Positions 33,996 through 44,251 of a stretch of DNA of 64,000 bases are shown here, piece after piece (position 1 is the first letter of the stretch; each line of letters opens with the position of its first letter). The stretch is from Drechslerella dactyloides (taxonomy: Eukaryota > Ascomycota > Orbiliomycetes > Orbiliales > Orbiliaceae). The notes beneath the pieces were generated by a model. It was not told the origin of the DNA. It saw nothing but the letters and a program-made list of their open reading frames with translations, and made no database searches. The position numbers and the translations under genes are program-made. The stretch is taken from assembly GCA_020064725.1 (NCBI GenBank), contig JAGTWJ010000001.1, positions 6,200,001 to 6,264,000 on the forward strand, written 5' to 3'.

Positions 33996-35370
33996 ATGGG
34001 CCAGGAGATCTCGGAGCCCATCGACGAGTCCGTCGAGCCGTACTTCCTCGCCCGCCGCGACCTCAAGTCCATGGCCGAGTACATTGCCTCTGAGAAGTGC
34101 AACAAAATCGCCGTCATGGTTGGCGCCGGTACCTACCTCCCCCACCATCCCCACCACCCTCATCATGCAGACTGCTATATATATACGCGCATGCATGCTA
34201 ACGCTCGAGGTATGCAGGCATCAGCACTTCCGCTGGCATCCCCGACTTCCGGTCACCGGACACGGGCCTCTACGCGAACCTCAAGCGCCTCGACCTGCCC
34301 GAGCCCGAGGGTACGTTACACAAACCCCACTCCCCGTATCTTAACCCCACAGCTAACACGAGTTACGACGGACAGCGGTCTTCGACATATCGTACTTCCG
34401 CAAGAACCCGCTGCCGTTCTACACGCTCGCGCACGACCTCTACCCCGGCCGCTACCGCCCGACGATAACCCACAGCTTCATCCGCCTGCTGCACGACAAG
34501 GGCCTCCTCGCGCGCTGCTGGACGCAGAACATCGACACGCTCGAGCGCGCGGCGGGCGTGCCCGGCGAAAAGCTAATCGAAGCCCACGGCTCCTTCGCGT
34601 CGCAGCGCTGCGTCGACTGCAAGGAACCATACCCGGACGACCTCATGCGCGCGACCCTCACCGCCGCCACCTCCCCGCCGGACATCCCGACGTGCATTTC
34701 CACCCCGCAATGCGGCGGCCTCGTCAAGCCGGACATCGTCTTCTTCGGTGAGCCGCTGCCGGCGACGTTCGTGACGAGCCAAGCGGAACTGGAGGACATC
34801 GACCTCGCAATCGTAATGGGGACGAGTCTCACCGTCTTCCCGTTCGCCAGCCTGCCGATGCGCGTGCCACGCGGGTTACCGCGACTGCTGATTAATAAAG
34901 AGAAGGTCGGCGAACTGGGCTCCCGTTCCGACGACGTGATACTGCTACGCCAGTGCGACGAGGGCGTGCGCGAGCTGTGCGCGCAGCTAGGCTGGCTCGA
35001 CGAGCTGGAGGCGCTGTGGGCGGCGACGGAAACGGAAGAGATGCGCGCCGCAAGGGAAGAGGAGGCGCGGAAGCGGGCGGTCCCGCTGTCCGACCGGCTG
35101 GACGAGGAGGTCGACAAGCTTACGCGCGACGTCGAGCAGAGTCTCAAGGTGTCGCAGGAGCACAAGAGCTGGGTCGAGACGCTGCTCGAGAAGGAGAAGG
35201 ATAAGCAGAAGCAGGAGGCGCATAGCCTCGAGGTATCCGGGCCGGATTCGCCGATACTAGGGTATAAAGCTGCGGAGCCCGCTGTTGCAGCTGACCCTAT
35301 AACCAAGGATGCGGAGAAGGAGGATGAGGTGAAGAAGGAGGAGACGAAGGAAGAGGTGAAGGATGCGTGA
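33996..35370 (+). CDS. hst2: NAD-dependent protein deacetylase, Hst2/SIRT2-type sirtuin
   Basis: Exons 33996-34128, 34218-34310 and 34376-35370; both introns are phase 1 (G|GT) and the product is 406 aa. Removes acetyl groups from lysines of histones and other proteins, using NAD+ and releasing nicotinamide. Seen: GAGIS (43-47) and GIPDFRSP for NAD binding, TQNIDTLER (125-133), catalytic H146 in EAHGSF, zinc ligands C154/C157 and C182/C188, then KPDIVFFGE and GTSLTVFPFA. The N-terminus and the YFRKNPLPFY block match the cytoplasmic Hst2/SIRT2 branch rather than nuclear Sir2. The C-terminal 110 residues are a highly charged Glu/Lys tail with probable coiled coil (SDRLDEEVDKLTRDVEQ). A TATATAA element is at about 33947. 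Confidence 0.95.
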
Positions 35371-35665
35371 TGGGTGGTTGTTTTGCAGAATTTCAGTACG
35401 ATGCGACGGCGTTAGCGGAGATATATTACACCGTATTTATATTACATACACACTCATCTGGTAGACACATGCTATCAATCTATTCACGACATTACACACC
35501 CGCGCTCACTGCGTAAATGATCAATTCAAGAGTGGTATTCGTCAGGTATCGTAGTATACAGTAATATCGCAGAGAGAGAGAGTATACCAACCGCGGAGAT
35601 CAATCTAATATACAAATAGAGAAGCGTCAATCAAGATACATGCATGCATGCATGCAAAGTATGGG
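35371..35665. other. Convergent 3' spacer with microsatellites
   Basis: Between the 3' ends of the sirtuin and P450 genes. Contains a GA run (35571-35581) and TGCATGCATGCATGCATGC (about 35638-35655). Confidence 0.55.
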
Positions 35666-37463
35666 TTAATCCTCCCGCTCTTTGATATTAACCGTCAAAA
35701 AGCCGTTCTGCACAGCGACGAACAGCGACCGCCACTCCATATCCGCATCGGTAAACCCCTCCGCGAACGAAACCTCCACCCGCCGCACCATCCTCGCAAC
35801 CGTAATCGTCAACTCGGCCATCGCAAGATTCATACCAACGCACATCCGCGCGCCGCGGCTGAAGGGCATGAAGTAGCGGTCCATCTCGCGCGTGTCGGGC
35901 ACCAGCCAGCGGTCCGGCGCCCATTTCATCGGGTTTGTGAAGACGGATGCGTTGGTGTGGTAGATGTAGTGGCTGTTTAGCGTTACCGTGCCGGCGGGGA
36001 GGTGGTGGCCGGATAATGTTGCGCCGGTGGGGGGGACGTCGCGCGGGAGGGGGCCTGGGACGCCGTGGGAGAAGCGGAGGGTCTCCTTTATCACCGCTTG
36101 CTGTACACTCTTCTGTTAGCGGGTGTATATATGTGTATGGGAGGGAGAGGGGTGGAAATGTACGTACGAGCAAGGGCAGCTGGTCGAGTGTTTCTTCGGT
36201 TACGGGAAACGTCGGCGTCGGCATCACGGTCTTCAGTTCGGCGAGCAGCCGCGCTTGAACGTCGGGGTTCTTGACGAGGTAGTACGATGCGAGCGTGAGC
36301 GTGTGGCCCGTCGTATCCATACCCGCGGAGACGGTCAGCAGCGCGTCCGCCGCGAGTTCGTCGTCCGTCGCCCTTTTCCGCCCCTTCTTCTCGTCACCCT
36401 CGAACAGCTGCTGGAAGATGCTCGTCATCTCGGTCTCGCCGGCGTTCCAGCGGGCCTTCTGCCGGAGCACCGCATCGCGACAGACGTCCGAGAAGTCGAG
36501 CATCTGCGCCATCATGGGGGATATCGCGCGAATCGAACCCCGCGACATGAACGTCTGGAAGAACCAGCCCAGTGCCGCGAAGAACCAGGGAAAAACAGCC
36601 TGGAACGCCGTCGATTTGACGAGCGACTCGAATGCGAGCAGCCACGTCGGTGAGAAATCCGGGTCCTCCAGCGCGTCGAAGCATTGTTCGTAACTGTAGC
36701 CCGTGACGATGTCGCACGCGAGGCAGCGGAAGCCGCGGGTCAGGTTCACCGTTGTATTCGACCGGCCGCTGTCGACGAGCCGCTCGAGGAAGCGGGAGAC
36801 CTTGGCCTGGATGAGGTCTTGCAGTTTGCGGACGGCCTGCTTGGAAAAGTACGGCGCCAGCGCGCTGCGGCGGAGATGGGCTTCGTGGAAGTCGGTGATG
36901 TCGAGCAGGGAGTGTTTTGTCGACGGGTGGTTGTAGAAGCGCGCCGTCTTGGGGAACTTGGTCCCGACTTTGAATATTCTAACCGATTCACCTCCTGTCA
37001 GCTAGTTTTTATATATTTGTAAAGGGTGATATCGTACGTACTGGTTGTAGGCGTCAATGTCGTCAATGTGCACGACGTCCTCCGCCGTCCTCACCATCGG
37101 TCCTACCATCCGTCAATACAATTCACCGCCACCGAAATACAAGAACTTAAGTAGGTAATAAGGGTACTAACCGTACTGCTCGTGCCACCGCTTGAGCCAG
37201 AACAAGCTCGTCCCCTGCCGGTCCCCCGTCGCGTTCCAATAAACATTACTAACATATCCCGAAATCAACATCCACCGCGGCCCGGGCACCTTTGCCAGCG
37301 GATGCAGCGTGATCCTGTACAAGAACCGCAGCGGCACGTAGACGACGACGTAACCGGCGGCGGATGCTGCCAGCCCGGCGAATGCGTATCCGAGGAGCGT
37401 GAGCGGGGGAAGGGACAGTATTTGCGCCGCCATGTCGCCGGCGGCTGCCAGCGAGTGTTGCAT
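35666..37463 (-). CDS. Cytochrome P450 monooxygenase
   Basis: Exons on the minus strand: 37172-37463, 37042-37102, 36168-36978, 35666-36100; all junctions are in phase, giving 532 aa. Membrane-anchored, haem-thiolate monooxygenase of the ER. Seen: an N-terminal hydrophobic anchor (ILSLPPLTLLGYAFAGLAAS), the Pro hinge KVPGPRW, the I-helix SAGMDTTGHTLT, the K-helix KETLR, the PxxW/PDRW region MKWAPDRWL, and the haem loop FSRGARMCVG with ligand Cys475. The IFKVGTKFPKTARFY block and overall layout resemble trichodiene-oxygenase-like fungal P450s; the substrate cannot be told. Its 3' end faces the sirtuin 3' end 295 nt away. No other biosynthetic enzymes flank it, so it does not look like part of a metabolite cluster. 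Confidence 0.95.
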
Positions 37464-38154
37464 CGTGTTGGATTATATTTATACGTCGTCTGTAGGTTAT
37501 GACGGGAGAGCGTAAGGGGAGGGGGGTGGGGATGCTTTATAAATACAGGATGACTGCCGATGCGCAGTAAGGTTACCAAGAGTATATTATCCCAGCTAAC
37601 GTCAAGTCATACGTCAAGCAATATGAGCATCCTGTCGTGCGAAGTACATACTTGACATGTGCGACACTTTAGTACTCTAATCGGCGGCGCTCGAACCCCG
37701 ACATGCAATGCACTCGGTAGGAAACCAGACCCCAGCCGGCACATCGTATCCAGCGCCTAGCGAAGCATTACTAAAATACCACCTGCCGAGACTGCTCCGC
37801 GGGGTCCGGTCTGTACTTACCGTGCTACTTGTGTGATTCCAAATTTCAGCCGGATGACTGTGCTGACGGAATTGGGTGTCGGTGATTGGCTGTGTTGGCT
37901 TCGGAGCCGCGGGGCTGCGAAGCGGGGCCGACTTATTATCGCGTCGCACCTATGCATTCTCGTACGCAGTGTAATGTAATGTACCTTTGTTGTGAAGCTG
38001 AATAAGATCTTATACAAGTAGCCCCTCGCATCCGAAAACAAGCCGTGGATACTAATAGATACTGCATCAAAGTTGTTAGACTTGGGTTGTGAGGTGTTGG
38101 TCGGTGAATGTGGGGGTTATAAAGGACATGACGGGAGAACTGGACGTCAAATCG
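37464..38154. other. Intergenic region upstream of P450 and tRNA
   Basis: 690 nt; no gene seen. It contains the P450 promoter on the minus strand and the flank of tRNA-Arg. Confidence 0.5.
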
Positions 38155-38226
38155 GGTACCGTGGCCTAATGGCAAGGCATCGCTTTCCGGTGGCGGAGAT
38201 TGCGCGTTCGAGTCGCGTCGGTATCG
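38155..38226 (+). tRNA. tRNA-Arg (anticodon CCG), no intron
   Basis: 72 nt fold into a full cloverleaf. The acceptor stem is GGTACCG with CGGTATC plus discriminator G. The D-stem is GCC/GGC with GG in its loop. The anticodon stem TCGCT/GGCGG encloses loop TTCCGGT, so the anticodon is CCG, reading CGG (Arg). The T-arm is GCGCG-TTCGAGT-CGCGT. Box A (TGGCCTAATGG) and box B (GTTCGAGTC) fit the Pol III consensus. A T7 run follows at 38235 as terminator. T8, A14, A21, T33 and TTCGA are all in place. Confidence 0.93.
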
Positions 38227-38234
38227 TTCGACTC

Positions 38235-38254
38235 TTTTTTTGTCTCTTTTTTTT
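38235..38254 (+). terminator. Pol III oligo-T terminator of tRNA-Arg
   Basis: T7 at 38235-38241, then TGTCTC and a second run of eight T, starting nine nucleotides after the tRNA end. Confidence 0.8.
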
Positions 38255-38475
38255 GGGGGGTTCTACTCTTTTACTGCCTCATTGCACTACTTTTGGGGGG
38301 GTAGGCGGGGTTTGATAGAGTTGGAAAATTTCGCTCGGCTGCCGTCGGTTGGACGAGACAGCGTCTCGGAGCTGCCCGAATGGGACATCCAGCACACGAC
38401 TCGCAGCGAGACATGTCAATTCGATTGATACGTTATTTGGTTCAATTGCGTTCAACGTATATTATTATATTGATG

Positions 38476-38511
38476 TAGAAACGAATTTGGATATAGAAAC
38501 GAATTTGGATA
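38476..38511. repeat. 18-bp tandem duplication
   Basis: Two perfect adjacent copies of TAGAAACGAATTTGGATA in the spacer between the tRNA and the Isc1-like gene. Confidence 0.8.
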
Positions 38512-38580
38512 ATGCTACAAATGCCACACATGCTCATCATTTCTACGATACATTATATACTTATATATGGTAATCGTGAA

Positions 38581-40019
38581 CTAGTTACCCAGGTCGGCCA
38601 GCTGCCCCTCGCCGGCGGCCTCCTCCCGCTCAATCGTCGCCTTCTGCATCCGAATCTCCTCCCGGAATTCTTTAAGGGCACGAATCTCCGTATTGAAGAA
38701 GCAGAACCCCATCACGCCGTCCAGCGTGCTGCCAATCGCCCAGAGCCAGTCCGCCACCCACAGCGCCAACGCGGCCGGCCGCGGCATCCACCAACTGCCC
38801 ACGATAATCCCAATCGACACCGCGATCATTATGAAAAAGTGCGCCATGCGCCAGAACCGCTGCTTCTCCTCGCGCTTCTCGTACACGTCCACCAGCGCCA
38901 TGATGTCGTCGTAGAACTCCTTCGGCACCGTCGGGAAGGAGATCTTCTCCGGCGGGGTCAGCTTGATCGTCACGTCGATGCCAAAATGGTCCGACGGCGA
39001 GCAGCCGATGTCCGGCAGTTTCTCCATAAAGCAGACTTTTGCGCTCGTCGCGGATGTTGTCAGCGGCGAGTGGAAAATGTAGTCGAGACGTTTCGCCCAG
39101 GGGTCCAGGTTGTCCGGGGGCGGCGTGTACGTTTGCCGCCAGGTGTTCAGCATGGAGTCGCAGGTTAAGCCCATGACTTGGATGTTGTGCTCCGGTGTCG
39201 AGGTCGGCGGGGAGATGGCCGGGGTGTCCGGGAAGACGGAGAGCCAGGCGTCGGCCATGTGGCCGTAGGAGCGCAGCAGCTTGTGCGCGAACGAGTCCGG
39301 TATCATGTTGAAGTCGCCCAGCTATATATAATACATCGTCAGCGGGTGTGTAGAACGTAGATTGTGGGATGCAATTTGCATACGGCGAGCGTGATGTGGC
39401 CTTTCTGGACGGAGCCGCGGAGCAGCTTTGATATCTCCCAGGCCTGCGCTGTGCGGTGGCACAGATACGAGTCGTTCGGCTCGGCTTCATACGGTGCATG
39501 CAACTACACTCGTCAGCATGGACCACTGATAAGTTCTAAAGGCTGATATGTATGAATACGGACATGCGTGCAGAAGACCTCGATGTGGCGGCCGCTCTCA
39601 TGCCGGATCATGGCCGACGCAACCCCCTTCCCGACGTAAAAGTCCCCCCTGAAGAACGCCGTCGGCCGCCCGTTGAGCGGGTACCGAAACATGGAGCTCT
39701 GCTCGATCGGCCATTTCGACATGATGACGAGCCCCGCGCCGATGGACCCGCCGAAATAAAACTTGCCGTAGGGGAGGAGGTGCTTCGTCTTCTCGCGGAT
39801 GACCTGGTAGTCGCCGTGGGACCAGCATTCCTGCAGGCCGACGATTTCCCAGTCGGACTTGGCGATGACGTCGCCGATGAAGGCCATGCGGGCGGCGCGG
39901 TGCTGGGAGAGGTAGCGCAGCCCCCAGCAGTTGAGCGAGAGCACGCGGATGGAGGATGCGTCCGCCTCCATTTTGGACGTCTTGTCGCCTGTCTTCTCGT
40001 CCGCGAACGGGTCAGCCAT
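38581..40019 (-). CDS. isc1: Inositol phosphosphingolipid phospholipase C (neutral sphingomyelinase-type, Isc1-like)
   Basis: Exons on the minus strand: 39564-40019, 39384-39503, 38581-39321; all phase-0 joins, 438 aa. Hydrolyses inositol phosphosphingolipids to ceramide and the phosphorylated head group. An endonuclease/exonuclease/phosphatase fold: LSLNCWGL (27-34), Mg ligand E64 in GLQECW, GDFNM (194-198) and the catalytic SDHFGI (D303, H304). Two membrane helices at about 350-371 and 376-401 near the C-terminus are the hallmark of the Isc1/nSMase2-like fungal enzymes. I start at MADPFADEK (40019); the frame extends upstream to 40196 but that part is leader-like. The donor GTCCGT of intron 1 is unusual but the join restores the conserved CTHLHAPYEAE motif. 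Confidence 0.94.
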
Positions 40020-41400
40020 CGTGTCAGCGTCGACGATAAGATAAGATGCGATACGTGGATGCAATGCAGATAGCGGAGAGGGAGGCTCGGTACCTGGATT
40101 GAAGTTTGGAAGGAGAGGTTGAGGGTTATATACCCGCGATGGAGCAGCTAGCTCGGCAGCATGTGCCAGGGAAAAGCAGCCGGCGGGCGAGGCCACAAAC
40201 TGGAACGGGCAAGCTGGCGGAGGGCAATACTCGCCTGCTGGTCGGAGGGGGAGAGAAGATAAAAGATGTCTCAGAGGCGTCGCTTCCAGAAAAAAACCGG
40301 CCGCCCGGCTGGATCGCCCAATCCGCGTTGCCTGTCGTCGGGTGTCTCAGATGGAACAAGCAAACATCCATATTTAATATATTTATTTACCCACAGATAT
40401 CACATCATAAATACCGTCATAAATAATATCGTAGATACCATCACGATCCTGGCAACCGCTATCGATAGCATCTCTTATCTTATCTTGTAGATACCGTCTT
40501 TGCCGTCCTCCCCCTCCTCCTTGTTCTGGACATCGATCCAACGCTGTCCTCGTTCTGATATCGCTGATACAGACGGCGGGAAAGCTTGTCTCGAAGATGT
40601 CTTCGCTTGCTGCTCAGACTAGCGTGCCTGCGCCTGAGACATGCAGCTATACCACCCATCTCCTATCGACCGGGGCCGCTTCAGCTGCAGCTCCCAACCG
40701 TCAGATTCGCCATCCATTGGCTGCCCGCAAGACATCTTGCCCAAAGTAATCAGGTAAGCATCTCCACAGCGAAGAACTCTATCGGTCGTTGGGGTTTGTT
40801 GGTGGCGTCTGCGGTTCAGCTGCAACGTTGCCGCAAACTCGAGCTGTCCGCTGCGACGTGCGTGCTCGATTCGCGGTCAATCGGGCCGAGTGGCTCGATA
40901 CTGTACTCGGTCGTGCTATCCTGCCGATATCCGATCTTTGGCCCTGTTTCGAAGCTACTATAGCGTCGGGGCTAGCATCGGGTGAGTTTGAGGCTGATTG
41001 AGTGCATGCAGGCCGGGTGGGCCAGAATTGGCTGCACTCAAAACACAAGATGGCACTGTAGGCGAGGCCATAACGCGATCTCTCGGCCATATCTAAGTTT
41101 TGCAAACTCGTCAAGTCTTTAAATATCGAGTTATCAGGCTCTATAGGATGCTCGAGCGACAGAAACTCTCCCAGTAACTCGATAGGGTTTCGAGGATAAC
41201 GGTACCTGTCCGCCCGGGATCCCAATCATAGCCCATTTGTGGGCATAGGGCAAGTCTTACTGCTGTTAGTATTTTCCTTCCGAATACTTATAAGTATCCA
41301 CAAAGATGTTGCGAGACGAGTGAATGAATCCTAACATTCAAGAGCAGTCCGAGCAACGGCGTGGGCGTTCGGAACACACTACTTGTTCACATGCAGCCAT
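40020..41400. other. Intergenic region
   Basis: 1.4 kb with no assignable gene. A 50-codon plus-strand frame at 40597-40749 (starts MSSLAAQTSVPAPET) and a 148-codon minus frame at 40779-41225 were inspected; neither has a domain or a consistent splice partner. Confidence 0.4.
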
Positions 41401-41412
41401 GCTTTCGAAGAC

Positions 41413-41798
41413 GAAGAGATGATAGACTCAGGTACTGGAAAAGCCGTTCTCGTCCAGTTGGTCGGCGTCCGTTGGACAATGGGCAGATCCAGATGACGCG
41501 CAGCTCACGGGTTTCCGTGGCAGTCGATCTTTCAGCGAGCGAAAACACGGTCCTCGACCTGAAACACGGTCCTCGACCTGAAAATCGACGTTCCCGAGAG
41601 CTTTCTCGGAGTCCCCTTTTGAATAAATGGCGAGGAGCCCGGGGATGCCATGGGGATACGAAGAATGTGCGGCGTGTGATCTTCTGTGGCTTACCCTACA
41701 CGATTGCCGATTTTCTTCAGCAAGCAGGCAGAGCAGGCCGCAACGGCAACGTCGCGACACTACCAAGCCAAGGGCTCGAGAGTCTTCGCATTTGTTGA
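41413..41798 (+). pseudogene. RecQ-type helicase remnant
   Basis: 41644-41798 encodes KNVRRVIFCGLPYTIADFLQ followed by QAGRAGRNG, which is motif VI (QxxGRAGR) and flanking sequence of RecQ-family DNA helicases, with the usual xNVRRVIHxGLP lead-in. About 290 nt upstream another frame (41413-41490) reads MIDSGTGKAVLVQL, resembling the Walker A segment (TGxGKS). In a working helicase these motifs are some 250-300 codons apart, so most of the core is gone, and they are in different frames. A tandem duplication lies between. Related RecQ-like genes in fungi occur in subtelomeres and as domesticated or mobile copies; the origin of this one is not shown. Confidence 0.6.
41543..41580. repeat. 19-bp tandem duplication in the helicase relic
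   Basis: Two perfect adjacent copies of AAACACGGTCCTCGACCTG. The length is not a multiple of three, so it also shifts the frame. Confidence 0.85.
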
Positions 41799-43153
41799 AG
41801 CCCGCCTGGAGATCAACTTTGTCCAAGCCTTTGGCGGATCTCGTTAATATCCAACCGTACCGGGGCAAGACAACTTTACGGGTGTCGAGCAGACCTTGAG
41901 ATAGTATATCGAGACCATATTCACGATATCGCTATTCTGAACTGCGACAAGGGGTTTCACCGCTTAATTCTTTAAGGTTGCCCGCCTGTCCCTTATTCAA
42001 AGCTGTTACATGGTACAGACCCCCAGCACCCCACACCCGCCGACGAGTCAGGTGCGAGAATCTGAGCCTCAACCCGCTCAATTTTCTGTATGATGCGGTC
42101 TCGATGGAGAAGTTTTCTGGGGGGTGAGTCATGACATCCAACGGATATGTCATAGGTTTGCCCCAAGCGTGCTGTGGCGACGTGAGTGCAACGGTCATCG
42201 CTACGAGGGCTCCTTCAGGCGTTGCGAAAGGTCAGGGGCGGGAAAATAGAGTGGGAACAGTGTGGGGTGAAGGCGTGCATTGGTTGGAAGGTACCTCGCC
42301 GACTCCTCACACTATTAAAGAGAGGCTGTGGGCGGGATTGAGCGCGAAGTCGGGACTACTGTTCCCGACCTCGCGCGAGTTTATGATTTTTCTTATGCAT
42401 AGACGTCAGTTGCAAGTTGTTTCTGGCCCGCGAGACAACGTTATTTCCTTTGAGGGCGTCCGTGCCGTGATACTAGCCACCTTGCCGTTCCAACTGAACT
42501 GAAAGACCGCAAAATGTGACTTGATAATGCAATTGTATACGTAGTTGACGGCATATTAGGAGCATCCCGATTGAAGTGATAAAGGATATGATACCAGGCT
42601 ATATATTAGGCTGGCATTGTTCTGCCGCAACGTGCTCCATCTGCCGTTGGAATACAACGCCACCTGCCCGAAGCGTCCGTGCTGACCCTGCCGAAAGAGC
42701 TTGAGCCTCGGGCTAAGACGTTGCCAAGCGGCATTGTTCTATCTGTGGGCCCTGTTCGTGAGACGTATCGTGCGGTTCCTGGCGATAGTTTTCGTTAAAT
42801 TTTATCAGTGCTCGTATTTGAGGGTTGGCGACTTCCGTTTAGGTTCGAGTTCTGGAATCTGGTCTATTGTAGATGCCGAAAATGTTGAGGCTCTGGAGAA
42901 AGTTGATGCCGGGCTTGAATTCCAGTTCTTGGCTGTGGCTGTATACCGGTTAAGACTGTGTCAGTGTCGATACCGTCTGCTATTGACGTGATGGATTGCG
43001 GAGAAATGGATCGACTAATGTAGATATATAGAGCCTCCGCGCCGTCCTTTTGAACACTCAATCCAGCTCAAGAGCAAAAACGGCAACTAACGCACCCAAT
43101 AGATAAAAGTAGCTTTGTTATCGTACATTCAACCAGTCATATCAGTTGTAAAT
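41799..43153. other. Intergenic region after helicase relic
   Basis: 1.35 kb. A 123-codon plus-strand frame at 42131-42502 has no recognisable domain and may be decayed coding sequence. The last 150 nt are the promoter of the secreted protein at 43154, with TAGATATATAG at about 43021. Confidence 0.4.
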
Positions 43154-43905
43154 ATGGTCGCCGTCAAGGTTGCTGTCGTCTCCGCGCTCTGTCTCGGAGG
43201 AACGGTATACGCTGCGCCAGCGACCGTTCCAGCGGAGGTAGACTACCTCAGCATCCTCATCCCCGGCGAGGGCCTCCCCACCCCGCAGGAGCTCGGTCTG
43301 ACAAATGAAGACCTCACCAAGCCGATTCCAAGTGACTTTCTCCCCAGTAATGGTAAGCTATACATTTCCCAGCTATTATTCGTACACCAATGCGTGCGAA
43401 TATATGAACCACGCGGAGATATCTCGTTGAATGCATGCGTGCTAATATATATTATTTTCGATGCAGGAATTTCCGAACGAGACAATGTCCTTCGAAAGCG
43501 AACGCAGTGCAGTCCGGACCACACCTGCGCATTGTCCGACTCCACCGCCTGCTTCAACTACCTCCTCAGCCTGAACGAGACGCCTTGCGAGGCCGGCAAG
43601 ATCAACCGGCAGATGTGCAACGTTAACGGGTGTCGGTGGATCGGGCTGGCGGAGAACACTGATTGGGCTCGTTCCTACTGGTGAGCTATAACGACTCTTA
43701 AGCTTTCTCATTTTGTATATTGTGTATATGTTAATTCGATTGTGGAATGTTGTGCTGATGGTGGTGGTGATGGGGTAGCCGGGATGTGGCGTATGGTGGG
43801 AATAGTGTGAATATTGAGTGTCGGTATGGTGATCGGGTTGGTGGATTCAATTATGCTGGCGGGAATGGCCATCTTAGGGTTACTATCTCTGGGCCACGGG
43901 CTTAG
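43154..43905 (+). CDS. Small Cys-rich secreted protein with Kex2 site
   Basis: Exons 43154-43352, 43467-43680 and 43779-43905; phases agree, 179 aa. Signal peptide at residues 1-20 (VAVVSALCLGGTVYA). A pro-region (21-78) ends in LRKR at 75-78, a classic Kex2 cleavage site, leaving a 101-aa mature chain. The mature part has eight cysteines (81, 87, 95, 107, 117, 122, 138, 152), enough for four disulfides, one N-glycosylation sequon (N103-E-T) and a Gly-rich beta-type C-terminus (GGFNYAGGNGHLRV). The layout is that of a secreted effector, antimicrobial or killer-like protein, but I recognise no family and no activity can be assigned. The shorter unspliced frame ends falsely after SYW. Confidence 0.85.
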
Positions 43906-44251
43906 AAATATGCTTTGACGTAGCTAAGCTGGGGGATTTAGTAAAGTAGACACGGCGGTTGTGCTGACGTTTGAGAGTGTAAACTTAAATGTAGATATAT
44001 ATTGGCTGGGGATCTGGATTGATCGTGGTAAATATCGAATGGGAATAACCGTATTGAAGGAACCTTTTTATGCAATGCAAGTAGATACGTAGACTCGACG
44101 ATGTCCCTGAACATGAAGGCGGTTTTAGTTGGCAACAATTCGGAAATCGGGCCTCGATGTTGTAGATTGTGCGTTGCGTCGCGCATTAGTTTATCGCCGT
44201 CGAACGACAAGCGAACACCATCGCGAGCTTTCAACCTCACGTCGACGCGAA
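43906..44251. other. Spacer between secreted protein and Swd3 gene
   Basis: 346 nt; no gene. The frame of the WD40 gene remains open upstream to 44129 but has no conserved sequence there. Confidence 0.5.

Noticed and set aside
35666..40019. P450, sirtuin and phospholipase as a secondary-metabolite cluster
   Set aside because: No backbone synthase, transferase, transporter or pathway regulator accompanies the P450; the neighbours are conserved housekeeping-type genes.
40597..40749. 50-codon frame starting MSSLAAQTSVPAPET
   Set aside because: Protein-like composition and a GTAAGC donor nearby, but it stops before the donor and no downstream exon joins in frame.
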